Shown here one piece after another: positions 52,904 through 63,003 of a stretch of 64,000 nt of DNA. Numbering within the stretch: position 1 is the stretch's first letter; every line of letters begins with the position of its first letter. The DNA is from Streptomyces sp. NBC_01591 (GTDB lineage: Bacteria > Actinomycetota > Actinomycetes > Streptomycetales > Streptomycetaceae). The notes beneath the pieces were generated by a model. The model was not told the DNA's origin and did no database searches. It worked only from the letters and a program-made list of their open reading frames with translations. The stretch is from contig NZ_CP109327.1 in NCBI RefSeq assembly GCF_035918155.1, positions 7,874,001 to 7,938,000 on the forward strand. The letters run 5' to 3'. The position numbers and the translations under genes are program-made.

Positions 52904-52952
52904 TCGTCATGGAGACGATAAGGAGGAGTGGTGGCTATCGTCAAGGGGACGA
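52904..52952. promoter_or_regulatory. Paired TCGTC-N5-GACGA operators
   Basis: Two dyads, 52904-52918 and 52938-52952, each TCGTC-N5-GACGA, begin 34 bp apart. The pair forms a larger symmetry centred on 52928, with TTCTCGTC at the left edge and GACGAGAA at the right. They lie 19-67 bp upstream of the SPFH start codon. Confidence 0.7.
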
Positions 52953-52975
52953 GAAAAGGTGTTGCTTCGCTTCGG

Positions 52976-53794
52976 TCATTGCGGTCCTTGTGGTCCGGGT
53001 TCCCCGGCCGGGCCGCCGTGTCCGCCCTTCGCCACGAGGAATCTGGCCGGCACCTCGCCCCCGCCGTGCACCGCCAGGTCGGCGCCGTTGACGTACGCGG
53101 CCAGACCGCCCGCCAGGTACAGGCAGGCGCGCGCCACATCGTCCGGCGCGGCCATCCGCCGCATCGGGATGACCCCGGCCACGGCGGCGCCACCGTCCTC
53201 GCCGTAGACCGGTGCCGCGCTCTGTGTGCGGACGAGTCCGGTCGTGATGTGGTTGACGCGCACCTTCGGCGCCCACTCCAGGGCCAGCGCCCGGGTCAGC
53301 GCCAGCAGTCCGGCCTTCGCTGCCGTGTACGCGGCTGTGCCGGGCTGCGGGGTGTGCGCGGAGACGCTGCCGATGTTGACGACCGAGCCTCCGTCGCGCT
53401 GCCCCTGCATGACCCGGTTGGCGGCCTGTGACACATAGAACGGGGCCAGCAGGTTGAGGGCGACGATCTTCTCGACGAAACGCGGTGACACGGTGGCCGC
53501 GTCGGCGTCGGGGGAGCCGCCGGCGTTGTTGACGACCACATCCAGCCGTCCGAACCGTTGCACCGCCGCGTCGACCAGTGCGGCGGCCGCCGCCGGGTCG
53601 CGGACGTCGGCCGACCGGAAGTGTGCCCGGCGTGTGCCGCTCCCGGGCAGCTCCGGCGGTTCACCGCGACCGCAGACCAGCACCTCCGCACCGGAGGCGA
53701 GAAACGCCTCGGCGATCGCGGCGCCGATGCCCTTCGTGCCGCCGGTGACGATCACGGCTCGCCCCGTGAAGTCGATGGGATTGCCGATATCCAT
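52976..53794 (-). CDS. SDR-family oxidoreductase
   Basis: 272 residues from ATG at 53794; an ATG 10 codons earlier is less likely. TGGTKGIG cofactor motif, NNAG, catalytic Ser in NIGSVSAH and YTAAK. Classical short-chain dehydrogenase of unknown substrate. The C-terminal Gly/Pro-rich tail (GGHGGPAGEPGPQGPQ) is unusual. Transcribed towards the SPFH gene, separated by its operators. Confidence 0.88.
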   Translation of the reverse strand: MDIGNPIDFTGRAVIVTGGTKGIGAAIAEAFLASGAEVLVCGRGEPPELPGSGTRRAHFRSADVRDPAAAAALVDAAVQRFGRLDVVVNNAGGSPDADAATVSPRFVEKIVALNLLAPFYVSQAANRVMQGQRDGGSVVNIGSVSAHTPQPGTAAYTAAKAGLLALTRALALEWAPKVRVNHITTGLVRTQSAAPVYGEDGGAAVAGVIPMRRMAAPDDVARACLYLAGGLAAYVNGADLAVHGGGEVPARFLVAKGGHGGPAGEPGPQGPQ

Positions 53795-53838
53795 GGGTCC
53801 GCCCCGCCGTCTTCCGTCATGCACGGTCGGGTAAATCT

Positions 53839-53856
53839 ACCAACTGTTTGTTTGGT
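53839..53856. promoter_or_regulatory. Dyad ACCAAC-tgtttg-TTTGGT upstream of SDR
   Basis: An imperfect inverted repeat of the TetR-operator kind, 45 bp before the SDR start, in an AT-rich patch. Confidence 0.45.
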
Positions 53857-53873
53857 GGAACAGGTGTGAACCG

Positions 53874-53913
53874 CGGGCGGCCGGTGACTCCCCAAGGGGT
53901 CACCGGCCGCCCG
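53874..53913. terminator. Long GC hairpin between SDR and TetR genes
   Basis: Perfect 15-bp arms CGGGCGGCCGGTGAC and GTCACCGGCCGCCCG around a 10-nt loop. With the next hairpin it makes two consecutive barriers to transcription from the TetR gene. Confidence 0.65.
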
Positions 53914-53994
53914 GATGGTGCGCCGCCCCCGTCCCCACGGTGCGGCGCCGGCGGGCCGTCGTCATCCGCTCCGGCAACGGCCCACGTCTGTCGG

Positions 53995-54038
53995 CCCTAG
54001 GGTCTGTCCGGCGGATCAGGGCCGGACAGACCCTAGGG
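53995..54038 (-). terminator. Terminator overlapping the TetR stop codon
   Basis: Perfect 18-bp arms (CCCTAGGGTCTGTCCGGC and its complement) with an 8-nt loop. The TetR stop codon lies inside the arm. Confidence 0.8.
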
Positions 54039-54656
54039 CTGTGTCGCGCCCAGTCCGAGTGAGGGAAGGACCGCGTTCTCCACGAAGCGGGTGAGATATA
54101 CCTCGTCCGCGTACTTTCCCTCCAGTAGCGGCCGGGCGCGCATCACGCCCAGGAGCTGCGCGGAGACGAACTCCGCCGCCGGGTTGTCCGCCGGGATCTC
54201 GCCGCGCTCCACCCCACGCCGGACCATGTCGTCGATCGCCGCGAGTCCGGGCACGATCAGAGCCTCGCGCAGCGCGCACAGCAGCTCGGGGCTCTGCAGC
54301 GCGGCATGGCTGAGCGCGTGCATCAGCGGGGTGTCGCGCCCCGAGCCTGCACCGATCGCCCGCGCCGCCTCGCGCAGATCCCCCGCGAGCGTGCCGGTGT
54401 CGATGTGCGGAAGCAGCGCCTGCCGGGTGCCGTGCAGCGCGGCCACGACCAGTTCGGGCTTGGAGCCCCACTGCCGGTAGAGCGTGGACTTGCCGCAGCG
54501 GGTCCGCGAGGCGACCCCCTCCATGGTGAGGGCCTCATAACCGGACTCTCTCAGCATGTCGAGCACGGCCGCGTAGAACTCCTGCGCCCGCTCCGGCGTG
54601 ATCTTCGAGCGACGTGGTGTGTGTGCCGGTTCCTGCGCGGCTTCCTGCGGCGACAT
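54033..54656 (-). CDS. TetR-family regulator
   Basis: 207 residues. The N-terminal HTH is SGYEALTMEGVASRTRCGKS followed by TLYRQWGSKPELV. The C-terminal half resembles the TetR_C_16-like ligand domain. It is divergent from the PAP2 gene and the gap contains three repeated operator cores. It probably represses both itself and the PAP2-EamA unit. Confidence 0.92.
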   Translation of the reverse strand: MSPQEAAQEPAHTPRRSKITPERAQEFYAAVLDMLRESGYEALTMEGVASRTRCGKSTLYRQWGSKPELVVAALHGTRQALLPHIDTGTLAGDLREAARAIGAGSGRDTPLMHALSHAALQSPELLCALREALIVPGLAAIDDMVRRGVERGEIPADNPAAEFVSAQLLGVMRARPLLEGKYADEVYLTRFVENAVLPSLGLGATQP

Positions 54657-54692
54657 GTGGCATCCCTCTCAGCGACTCTGCGACGAGGTCCT

Positions 54693-54760
54693 TCGATACG
54701 CCAGTGTACCGATACGCGCGTGTACCGATACGTTCGCGTATCGGTACACTGGCGTATCGA
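54693..54760. promoter_or_regulatory. Operator array: 26-bp inverted repeat with three evenly spaced cores
   Basis: Perfect 26-bp arms (54693-54718 and 54735-54760) flank a 16-bp centre. Near-palindromic cores GTACCGATAC (54706-54715 and 54722-54731) and GTATCGGTAC (54738-54747) repeat exactly every 16 bp. CGATACG and CGTATCG half sites lie at the edges. It sits between the divergent TetR and PAP2 genes. Confidence 0.85.
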
Positions 54761-54821
54761 TACGGCATGGACTGGACCATGCCGCCGTAACACCGCTTCG
54801 TCAGCAAAGGGGCACCGGGTG

Positions 54822-55667
54822 ATGTACGCCGGTAGCGAGCCAGCAGATCGGGAGCCGGACAGTACTGCCCGACCGCCCCTCGTCCGCGAACTGCTTCTGG
54901 TCGTGGGGCTCTTCGTGATCTACAAACTCGGCCGGCAGGCCGCGAACGGTCACGTCGACGAGGCGTATCGCAACGCCGGACACGTCTGGGACTTCGAGCG
55001 CTCCGTGCACCTGCCCGGCGAGGGCACGGTGCAGAGCCTGCTGCTGCACAACGAGACGCTGATCCACCTCGCGAACACCTACTACGCGACCGTGCACTTC
55101 CCGGCCACGCTGCTCTTCCTCATGTGGCTCTACTGGCGCCGTCCCCGTCACTACGTCTGGTCGCGCCGCATCCTCGCCGCACTCACCGGCGCCGCGCTCG
55201 CCCTCCACCTGCTCTTCCCGCTCGCCCCGCCGCGGCTGCTGGCCGCCGCCGGACTGGTCGACACCGGCCAGGTGTACGGACCGACGGTGTACGGGGCGAC
55301 GCCGGCGACCGACTCGATGGCGAACCAGTTCGCCGCTATGCCCTCGCTGCACTTCGGCTGGGCGGTGATGGTCGCCGTCGGGCTGATCGTCGCGACGCGG
55401 AGCCGGTGGCGCTGGCTGTGGCTGCTGCATCCGCTCGTCACCCTGCTGGTGATAGTCGGCACGGCCAACCACTACTGGCTCGATTCGATCGTGGTCTCCG
55501 CGCTGCTCGCGGTGGCCTTCGCGGCCCTGCGGCTGCCGCGCACGCAGCCGGTCCGGGCGCATCTCCCGTGGCCGTCCGCGGCGGGCGAACCCGCTCCGTC
55601 GGCCGTGTCGTACGCCGCCGAGCCTGCTGTCCCGGCCGCGTACGCCTCGACCGGAGTGCGACGGTGA
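54822..55667 (+). CDS. PAP2-family membrane phosphatase/inositol-phosphotransferase-like
   Basis: 281 residues with about six membrane helices. Motifs AAMPSLHFGWAVM and ANHYWLD are the PAP2 histidine-containing motifs of the AUR1/inositol phosphorylceramide-synthase-like branch. DFERSVHLPGEGTVQ precedes the second helix. It may hydrolyse or transfer a lipid phosphate head group. The C-terminal 50 residues are Ala/Pro-rich. It overlaps the next gene by GTGA. Confidence 0.88.
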   Translation: MYAGSEPADREPDSTARPPLVRELLLVVGLFVIYKLGRQAANGHVDEAYRNAGHVWDFERSVHLPGEGTVQSLLLHNETLIHLANTYYATVHFPATLLFLMWLYWRRPRHYVWSRRILAALTGAALALHLLFPLAPPRLLAAAGLVDTGQVYGPTVYGATPATDSMANQFAAMPSLHFGWAVMVAVGLIVATRSRWRWLWLLHPLVTLLVIVGTANHYWLDSIVVSALLAVAFAALRLPRTQPVRAHLPWPSAAGEPAPSAVSYAAEPAVPAAYASTGVRR

Positions 55668-56629
55668 ACGCCACCCTGATCGCCGTCGCGCTGTCCCTGG
55701 TCTCCGCCGCCGCCTACGCGTCGGCCGCGGTGGCGCAGGCCCGGCTCGCCGGGCGGACCGAACCGGACGCCGGGGTGCTGCGGCTGCTCGGGCGAGGCGC
55801 CTGGTGGTCGGCGGTCGCGCTGAACGCCGGCGGCGCGCTGCTGCACGTCGCGGCGCTCAAGTACGGCCCGCTCACCCTCGTCCAGCCGCTCGGCGCCCTT
55901 ACCCTGGTCGCCGCCGTCCCGCTGGGCGCCAGGGCCGCCGGCCGCCGGGTCACCAGGATCGAGTGGCGCGGCACGATCCTCACCCTGCTCGGTCTCGGCG
56001 CCCTGCTGATGACCGCGGGCGCCGCCGCCCCGCACGAAACGCTCAGCCTGCCCGAGGCCCTGGCCGTCGGGGCCGGGACCATGGCCGTCGTCGCCGGACT
56101 CAGCAGGCCGGGAGCACGCCCCGGCCTGCGGCACGCCGCCGCGTCCGGCATCACCTCCGGGGTCGCGTCCGCGCTCACTCAGACCCTGACCGTCTCCGTC
56201 ACCGACCACACCGGTCCGCTGTTCAGCTGGCGCCTGGTCGTCGTCGCGCTGCTGGTCTCCGCGTTCGCGATGAGCGGGCTGCTGCTCTCCCAGACCGCCT
56301 ACCGGGACGGCCTGGGCGCACCGCTGGCGGTCGTCACGCTCGCCAATCCGGTGGCCGCGGCGGCGATCGGCCTGGCCCTGCTCGGCGAACGCCTCCAGGG
56401 CGGTACGACCAGCCTGCTCCTCGCCCTGCTCGGGACGGCGGCGGCGGTACGGGGCGTGATCCTGCTCAGCCGTGCCCAGTCGGAGACCCCTGCCGTCGCC
56501 GGTCCGGCCGGGGCAGAACCGAAACCCGGGGCCGGGCCGCCGTCACGGGTCGTCATCGCAAGCCGGGGGCCGTTGGACCAGCCGACGCTTCGACCGGACC
56601 TTGGCCGGGCACCGGTGGGCGGTTCGTAA
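55664..56629 (+). CDS. DMT/EamA-like membrane transporter
   Basis: 321 residues with nine or ten membrane helices in two similar halves. It starts at a GTG overlapping the PAP2 stop. GPLTLVQPLGALTLVAAVPL and GAPLAVVTLANPVAAAAIGL are the paired motifs of drug/metabolite transporters (magnesium-transporter NIPA-like branch also possible). Coupled to PAP2 and so likely under the same TetR control. A 70-residue charged tail lacks membrane segments. Confidence 0.82.
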   Translation: MNATLIAVALSLVSAAAYASAAVAQARLAGRTEPDAGVLRLLGRGAWWSAVALNAGGALLHVAALKYGPLTLVQPLGALTLVAAVPLGARAAGRRVTRIEWRGTILTLLGLGALLMTAGAAAPHETLSLPEALAVGAGTMAVVAGLSRPGARPGLRHAAASGITSGVASALTQTLTVSVTDHTGPLFSWRLVVVALLVSAFAMSGLLLSQTAYRDGLGAPLAVVTLANPVAAAAIGLALLGERLQGGTTSLLLALLGTAAAVRGVILLSRAQSETPAVAGPAGAEPKPGAGPPSRVVIASRGPLDQPTLRPDLGRAPVGGS

Positions 56630-56716
56630 CGCGTGGACGCGATGCCTGCCGGCCGGTGGTGTGTCGCGGGAACGTGACATCCGCCTGCCGAACTGTCACG
56701 TACAGAAACAACCCAC

Positions 56717-57256
56717 CTACGGACTCGGCTTCTCGTCCTGATCCAGTGCCCGCGTCAGCCAGCCGATCCAGAAGTTCTCCAGATCGATGCCGCCGCGCAG
56801 GACCAGATGCCGCAGCCGGTCCTCCGCAGAGTTCCGCTCGGGCGGGAAGTCCCGCTCCTCGATCTCCAGATACTCCGCCAACTGCCGGCGATGCAGCCCC
56901 AGGTGGCGGCGGAGTTCCGCATCCAGGCCCGGTGCACCGACGACTGCCGCGGCCCGCATGCGCAGCAGCAGCGGATCCCGGACCTGCTTGGGGTCCTCGG
57001 AGCGGGCCACCCATGCGGAGAGCGCCTCACGGCCCGCAGGCAGCACCTCGTACTCCTTCTTCTGTCCACGGGCGGGCTGCTCCGACGGCAGCGCCCGGAT
57101 CTGCCCGGCCTGCTCCAGCTTCCCCAGCTCCCGGTAGATCTGCTGATGCGTGGCGGACCAGAAGTAGCCGATCGACCGGTCGAACCTGCGGGTCAGCTCC
57201 AGCCCCGACGACGGCTTCTCGAGCAGGGCGGTGAGGATCGCATGCGGGAGTGACAT
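56717..57256 (-). CDS. PadR-family regulator
   Basis: 179 residues. Winged helix: PHAILTALLEKPSSGLELTR and SATHQQIYRELGKLEQAGQI; the C-terminal helical domain mediates dimerisation (VirR-like PadR group). The gene converges on the EamA gene and is divergent from nothing close; fadH is upstream on the same strand, separated by a terminator. Targets unknown. Confidence 0.9.
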   Translation of the reverse strand: MSLPHAILTALLEKPSSGLELTRRFDRSIGYFWSATHQQIYRELGKLEQAGQIRALPSEQPARGQKKEYEVLPAGREALSAWVARSEDPKQVRDPLLLRMRAAAVVGAPGLDAELRRHLGLHRRQLAEYLEIEERDFPPERNSAEDRLRHLVLRGGIDLENFWIGWLTRALDQDEKPSP

Positions 57257-57314
57257 GGGTGCATCCTATGGACGGCCGGCCATGGCCCGGTGGCGCAGTG
57301 GCCTCATGGGCAGT

Positions 57315-57354
57315 GGCCTCGTGGCGCAGGGGACGGTCCCCGCGCCACGAGGCC
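57315..57354 (-). terminator. Terminator of the dienoyl-CoA reductase gene
   Basis: Perfect 13-bp arms GGCCTCGTGGCGC and GCGCCACGAGGCC, with further GGGGAC/GTCCCC pairing inside, 6 bp after the stop. Confidence 0.85.
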
Positions 57355-57360
57355 CGTACG

Positions 57361-60213
<2,853 letters not shown>

Positions 60214-60234
60214 CTACTCGCCGAAGGCCGGCGA

Positions 60235-60312
60235 CTACTTGCGGAAGGTCACCGACGCGGCCGGCGAGGCGTTCCCGTACGCGTCGACGGCGACGACCCG
60301 GCGCCACGTCTA
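60235..60312 (-). pseudogene. C-terminal scrap of a secreted Fn3/Ig-like domain protein
   Basis: The reverse strand reads RRVVAVDAYGNASPAASVTF followed by RK and a stop, the usual last strands of an Fn3- or Ig-like domain at the end of secreted hydrolases. Homology ends at about 60312 in AT-richer sequence. The terminator next to it could have belonged to this gene as well. Confidence 0.45.
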
Positions 60313-60484
60313 GCAAGCTGTTAGACGGAACGTATAGCAAGAGTGGCGTGCGGGCCTACCCCTCGTGGCGAATCCGCTCGATCGATCTCCGGTGCGGCGG
60401 TCGTCCGCCGTCCGCCGTCCGAACGCCGGGACCACCGTGCTGTACTGGTGCCCCATCCGACCCACCCGTCACCGGAGGCCGCCC

Positions 60485-61006
60485 GTGGCACGGCTCCACA
60501 TCCGTTCCGGCGTCAACCCCGACGAGCCCGACGTGCCCGTTGTGACGCTCCGCGTCGACCCGGAGGGCTCACCCGGTGAGCGCGCCGTCGCCCGGCTCGG
60601 TGACCACTGCTACGAGGGCGACGGTGTCCTGTTCCTGTCGCAGACCGACGGCTGGGCCGAGCACACCCTCGACGGCCATCGCCTGACGGTCGACATCGCC
60701 GTGTTCCCGTCCGCGCTGGGGCGGACAGGCGCGGACCCCGAGGCGTTCCCCGACCGCTCGACCGCCGACCCGGAGGCGGTGCTGATCCTGCGCGCGGAGA
60801 CCGAGGTGGAACCGGAGCTGTATGCGCGGGCGGTGCCCGCGACCGCGGTGTTCACCGGGACCCCGGATCGCGCGCTCGACGACACGCTCGCCGCCGATGA
60901 CGGCTGGCCGGTGCTCCTGGGCCCCCGCCCGAGGAGTGAGGCGGCCGCCGGCCGCGCGGTTCGGCCGGTCGAGCCCGTGGCCCGGGAAATCGCCCTTGAG
61001 CGGTAG
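60485..61006 (+). CDS. Conserved hypothetical protein
   Basis: 173 residues. The GTG at 60485 was chosen because GGAGG stands 6 nt before it; an earlier ATG at 60365 would add 40 low-quality residues. It begins LHIRSGVNPDEPDVPVVTLR and contains GDHCYEGDGVLFLSQTDGW, with acidic character throughout and no membrane segment or signal peptide. No family recognised. It lies 61 bp before a hydrolase gene with its own ribosome site. Confidence 0.6.
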   Translation: MARLHIRSGVNPDEPDVPVVTLRVDPEGSPGERAVARLGDHCYEGDGVLFLSQTDGWAEHTLDGHRLTVDIAVFPSALGRTGADPEAFPDRSTADPEAVLILRAETEVEPELYARAVPATAVFTGTPDRALDDTLAADDGWPVLLGPRPRSEAAAGRAVRPVEPVAREIALER

Positions 61007-61066
61007 CACCCGGGCCTTCCGGATTTCATGGATCAACCCTTGTCCGAAGGCCGTTGGAGGCTCACG

Positions 61067-61669
61067 GTGACCGAAGTGTTCCTGTTTCATCATGCCCAGG
61101 GGCTGACCCCCGGTGTGATCGCTTTCGCCGACGTACTGCGCGGCGAAGGGCACACCGTGCATACCCCCGATCTGTACGAGGGCCACACCTTCGGCACCCT
61201 GGACGAGGGATTGGCGTATGCGGAGAGGACCGGCTTCGACGAGCTGCTCGATCGCGGCGTCCGGGCGGTGGCGGACGCACCGGACTCACCGGAAGAGCTG
61301 GTCTACATCGGGTTCTCCCTCGGCGTGCTGCCGGCCCAGAAACTGGCCCAGACCCGACCGGGCGCACGCGGTGCCGTGTTCGTCCACTCATGCGTTCCGA
61401 GCTCGGCCTTCGGGCGATGGCCGTCGCGACTCCCGGTCCGCATCCACGCCATGGAGGCGGACCGCCTGTTCACCGACGAGGGCGACGCGGACGCCGCCCG
61501 CGCCCTTGTCGACGATGCCGACGATGCCGAACTGCACCTCTATCCCGGCGACCAGCACCTGTTCGCCGACAACTCGCTGCCGTCCTACGACGCCGAGGCC
61601 GCTGCGCTGCTGCTCGACCGCACGCTGATGTTCCTCCGATCCCGGGACGTCGGCCATCACGACGCATGA
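61067..61669 (+). CDS. Dienelactone-hydrolase-family protein
   Basis: 200 residues from GTG at 61067 (GGAGG 6 nt upstream); an ATG at 61028 is also in frame. Alpha/beta fold with nucleophile elbow IGFSLGVLPAQ and late histidine in PGDQHLFAD; classical dienelactone hydrolases have Cys at the nucleophile position, here Ser. HTPDLYEGHTF matches the family. Substrate unknown. Confidence 0.85.
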   Translation: MTEVFLFHHAQGLTPGVIAFADVLRGEGHTVHTPDLYEGHTFGTLDEGLAYAERTGFDELLDRGVRAVADAPDSPEELVYIGFSLGVLPAQKLAQTRPGARGAVFVHSCVPSSAFGRWPSRLPVRIHAMEADRLFTDEGDADAARALVDDADDAELHLYPGDQHLFADNSLPSYDAEAAALLLDRTLMFLRSRDVGHHDA

Positions 61670-62036
61670 CACGGCGTCGGTCCCGTGTCGCGAAAGGCCG
61701 GGACTGCGTCGGTGCCCGTCTCCCGGCGCTCAAAGGCTCTGCGGGACCATCGCCCCTTCGACCGACAGTACGTCCCGGATCTCGACGAAGAGCACCGTGA
61801 CCCTGCCCGCCACGGGCAGCGAGCTCGTCCGGACCGACTGCATCGGCCGTGCGACCCGGATACCGGTCTCCGGCAAGCGGGCAGTCGTCCAACTGGACGG
61901 CGCAGCAAGTCTGTTCACCGGACTGAGCCAGGGCGCCCTGCGTCGAACGGCATCGCGCGGACGCTGACTGCCCGGTCGACGGCGGGCCGGCGCTGCCACC
62001 CCGGACCGGGGCATCCGGCCACCGTCGCGCCGGGGT
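61670..62036. other. Gene-free stretch with possible hydrolase tail remnant
   Basis: No intact gene. The forward strand at about 61794-61920 reads TVTLPATGSELVRTDCIGRA and TRIPVSGKRAVVQLDGAASL, resembling the C-terminal beta-sandwich of secreted glycoside hydrolases, with no start or end. Confidence 0.3.
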
Positions 62037-62930
62037 TCACAGCCCGAATTCGCTGAGGCGGGACTCGTACCGGATGGTGAGGTCTTCGGCCTCATCATCC
62101 GGCTCGTCCCAGAGGGAGTCCAGTTCGGAGCGCACCGCGGCGGGCAGGGCCTCGTACCGTTCGGTCCAGGTCTCGGCATCCGGCACCCAGTAGCCGACGA
62201 CCTTGAAGCGTTCCACGGGGAGCTTCAGATCCTTGCGCAGGTAACGGCGCACGGAGCGAAGGGAGTTGGTCTGGCCCGCGACCCATACGTATCCGCCCGT
62301 CAGATCCGTGCCGGGCGGGATCGCGGCGCTCACGAGCTCGGCCAGGCGGCTGGGGCCGTGGCCGTTGCCACCGTGCACCCAGGTCGTCCTGATGCCGGGC
62401 CGGTCCGGGAGCGACTGGACGGAGGACGGCCCGGGCACCTCGATGACCGCCCGGGTCGTGACCTGGTCCGAGGTCTCTTCGAGAAGGCGCGTGACGGCGG
62501 GCAGACCGGTCAGATCGGTGATCAGCACCTGCCAGGAGAGATCGGCGGGGGGACTGTAGAGCCCGGTGGGGGAGCTGAGGCCGATGACATCGCCGGGGCG
62601 GGCGGCGGCGGCCCAGCCGGACGCCACACCGTGGTCGTGCAGCACGAAATCGATGTCGATCTCGCCGGCCTCCGGGCGCACTGCCCGGATGGTGTAGCTG
62701 CGCATGGGGGCGACGGGACGCCCTTCGGGGGTCTGCCAGCCGCCGTTGTCCGTGGTCTCGGGCAAGGAGACGTCCCCGCGGTCGGGGCCGTGGGGGAGGA
62801 AGAGGCGTACGTACTCGTCGCCGATACCCGTCGAGGTGAACGTGGCGAGGCCTGCGCCGTCGAAGGTGATGCGGGTCATGGTCCCGGTGAGGGGCTGGAC
62901 TCGGGCGACGACGGCTCGGTGGATCGTCAT
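62037..62930 (-). CDS. Siderophore-interacting protein (SIP, ferric-siderophore reductase)
   Basis: 297 residues with FAD-binding domain (MRSYTIR, HDHGVASGWAAAARPGD) and SIP domain (YVWVAGQTNSLRSVRRYLRK followed by GYWVPDAE). SIP reductases release iron from imported ferric siderophores at the inner membrane face using NAD(P)H. It is next to a half ABC transporter on the same strand, 73 bp apart. Confidence 0.92.
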   Translation of the reverse strand: MTIHRAVVARVQPLTGTMTRITFDGAGLATFTSTGIGDEYVRLFLPHGPDRGDVSLPETTDNGGWQTPEGRPVAPMRSYTIRAVRPEAGEIDIDFVLHDHGVASGWAAAARPGDVIGLSSPTGLYSPPADLSWQVLITDLTGLPAVTRLLEETSDQVTTRAVIEVPGPSSVQSLPDRPGIRTTWVHGGNGHGPSRLAELVSAAIPPGTDLTGGYVWVAGQTNSLRSVRRYLRKDLKLPVERFKVVGYWVPDAETWTERYEALPAAVRSELDSLWDEPDDEAEDLTIRYESRLSEFGL

Positions 62931-63003
62931 GGGTGCTGCTCCTTCGTACGGGGGTGGCTCCCCCTGGACGTGCGGGTGTCGGGTGGTGACTTCCGGACAG
63001 GTG

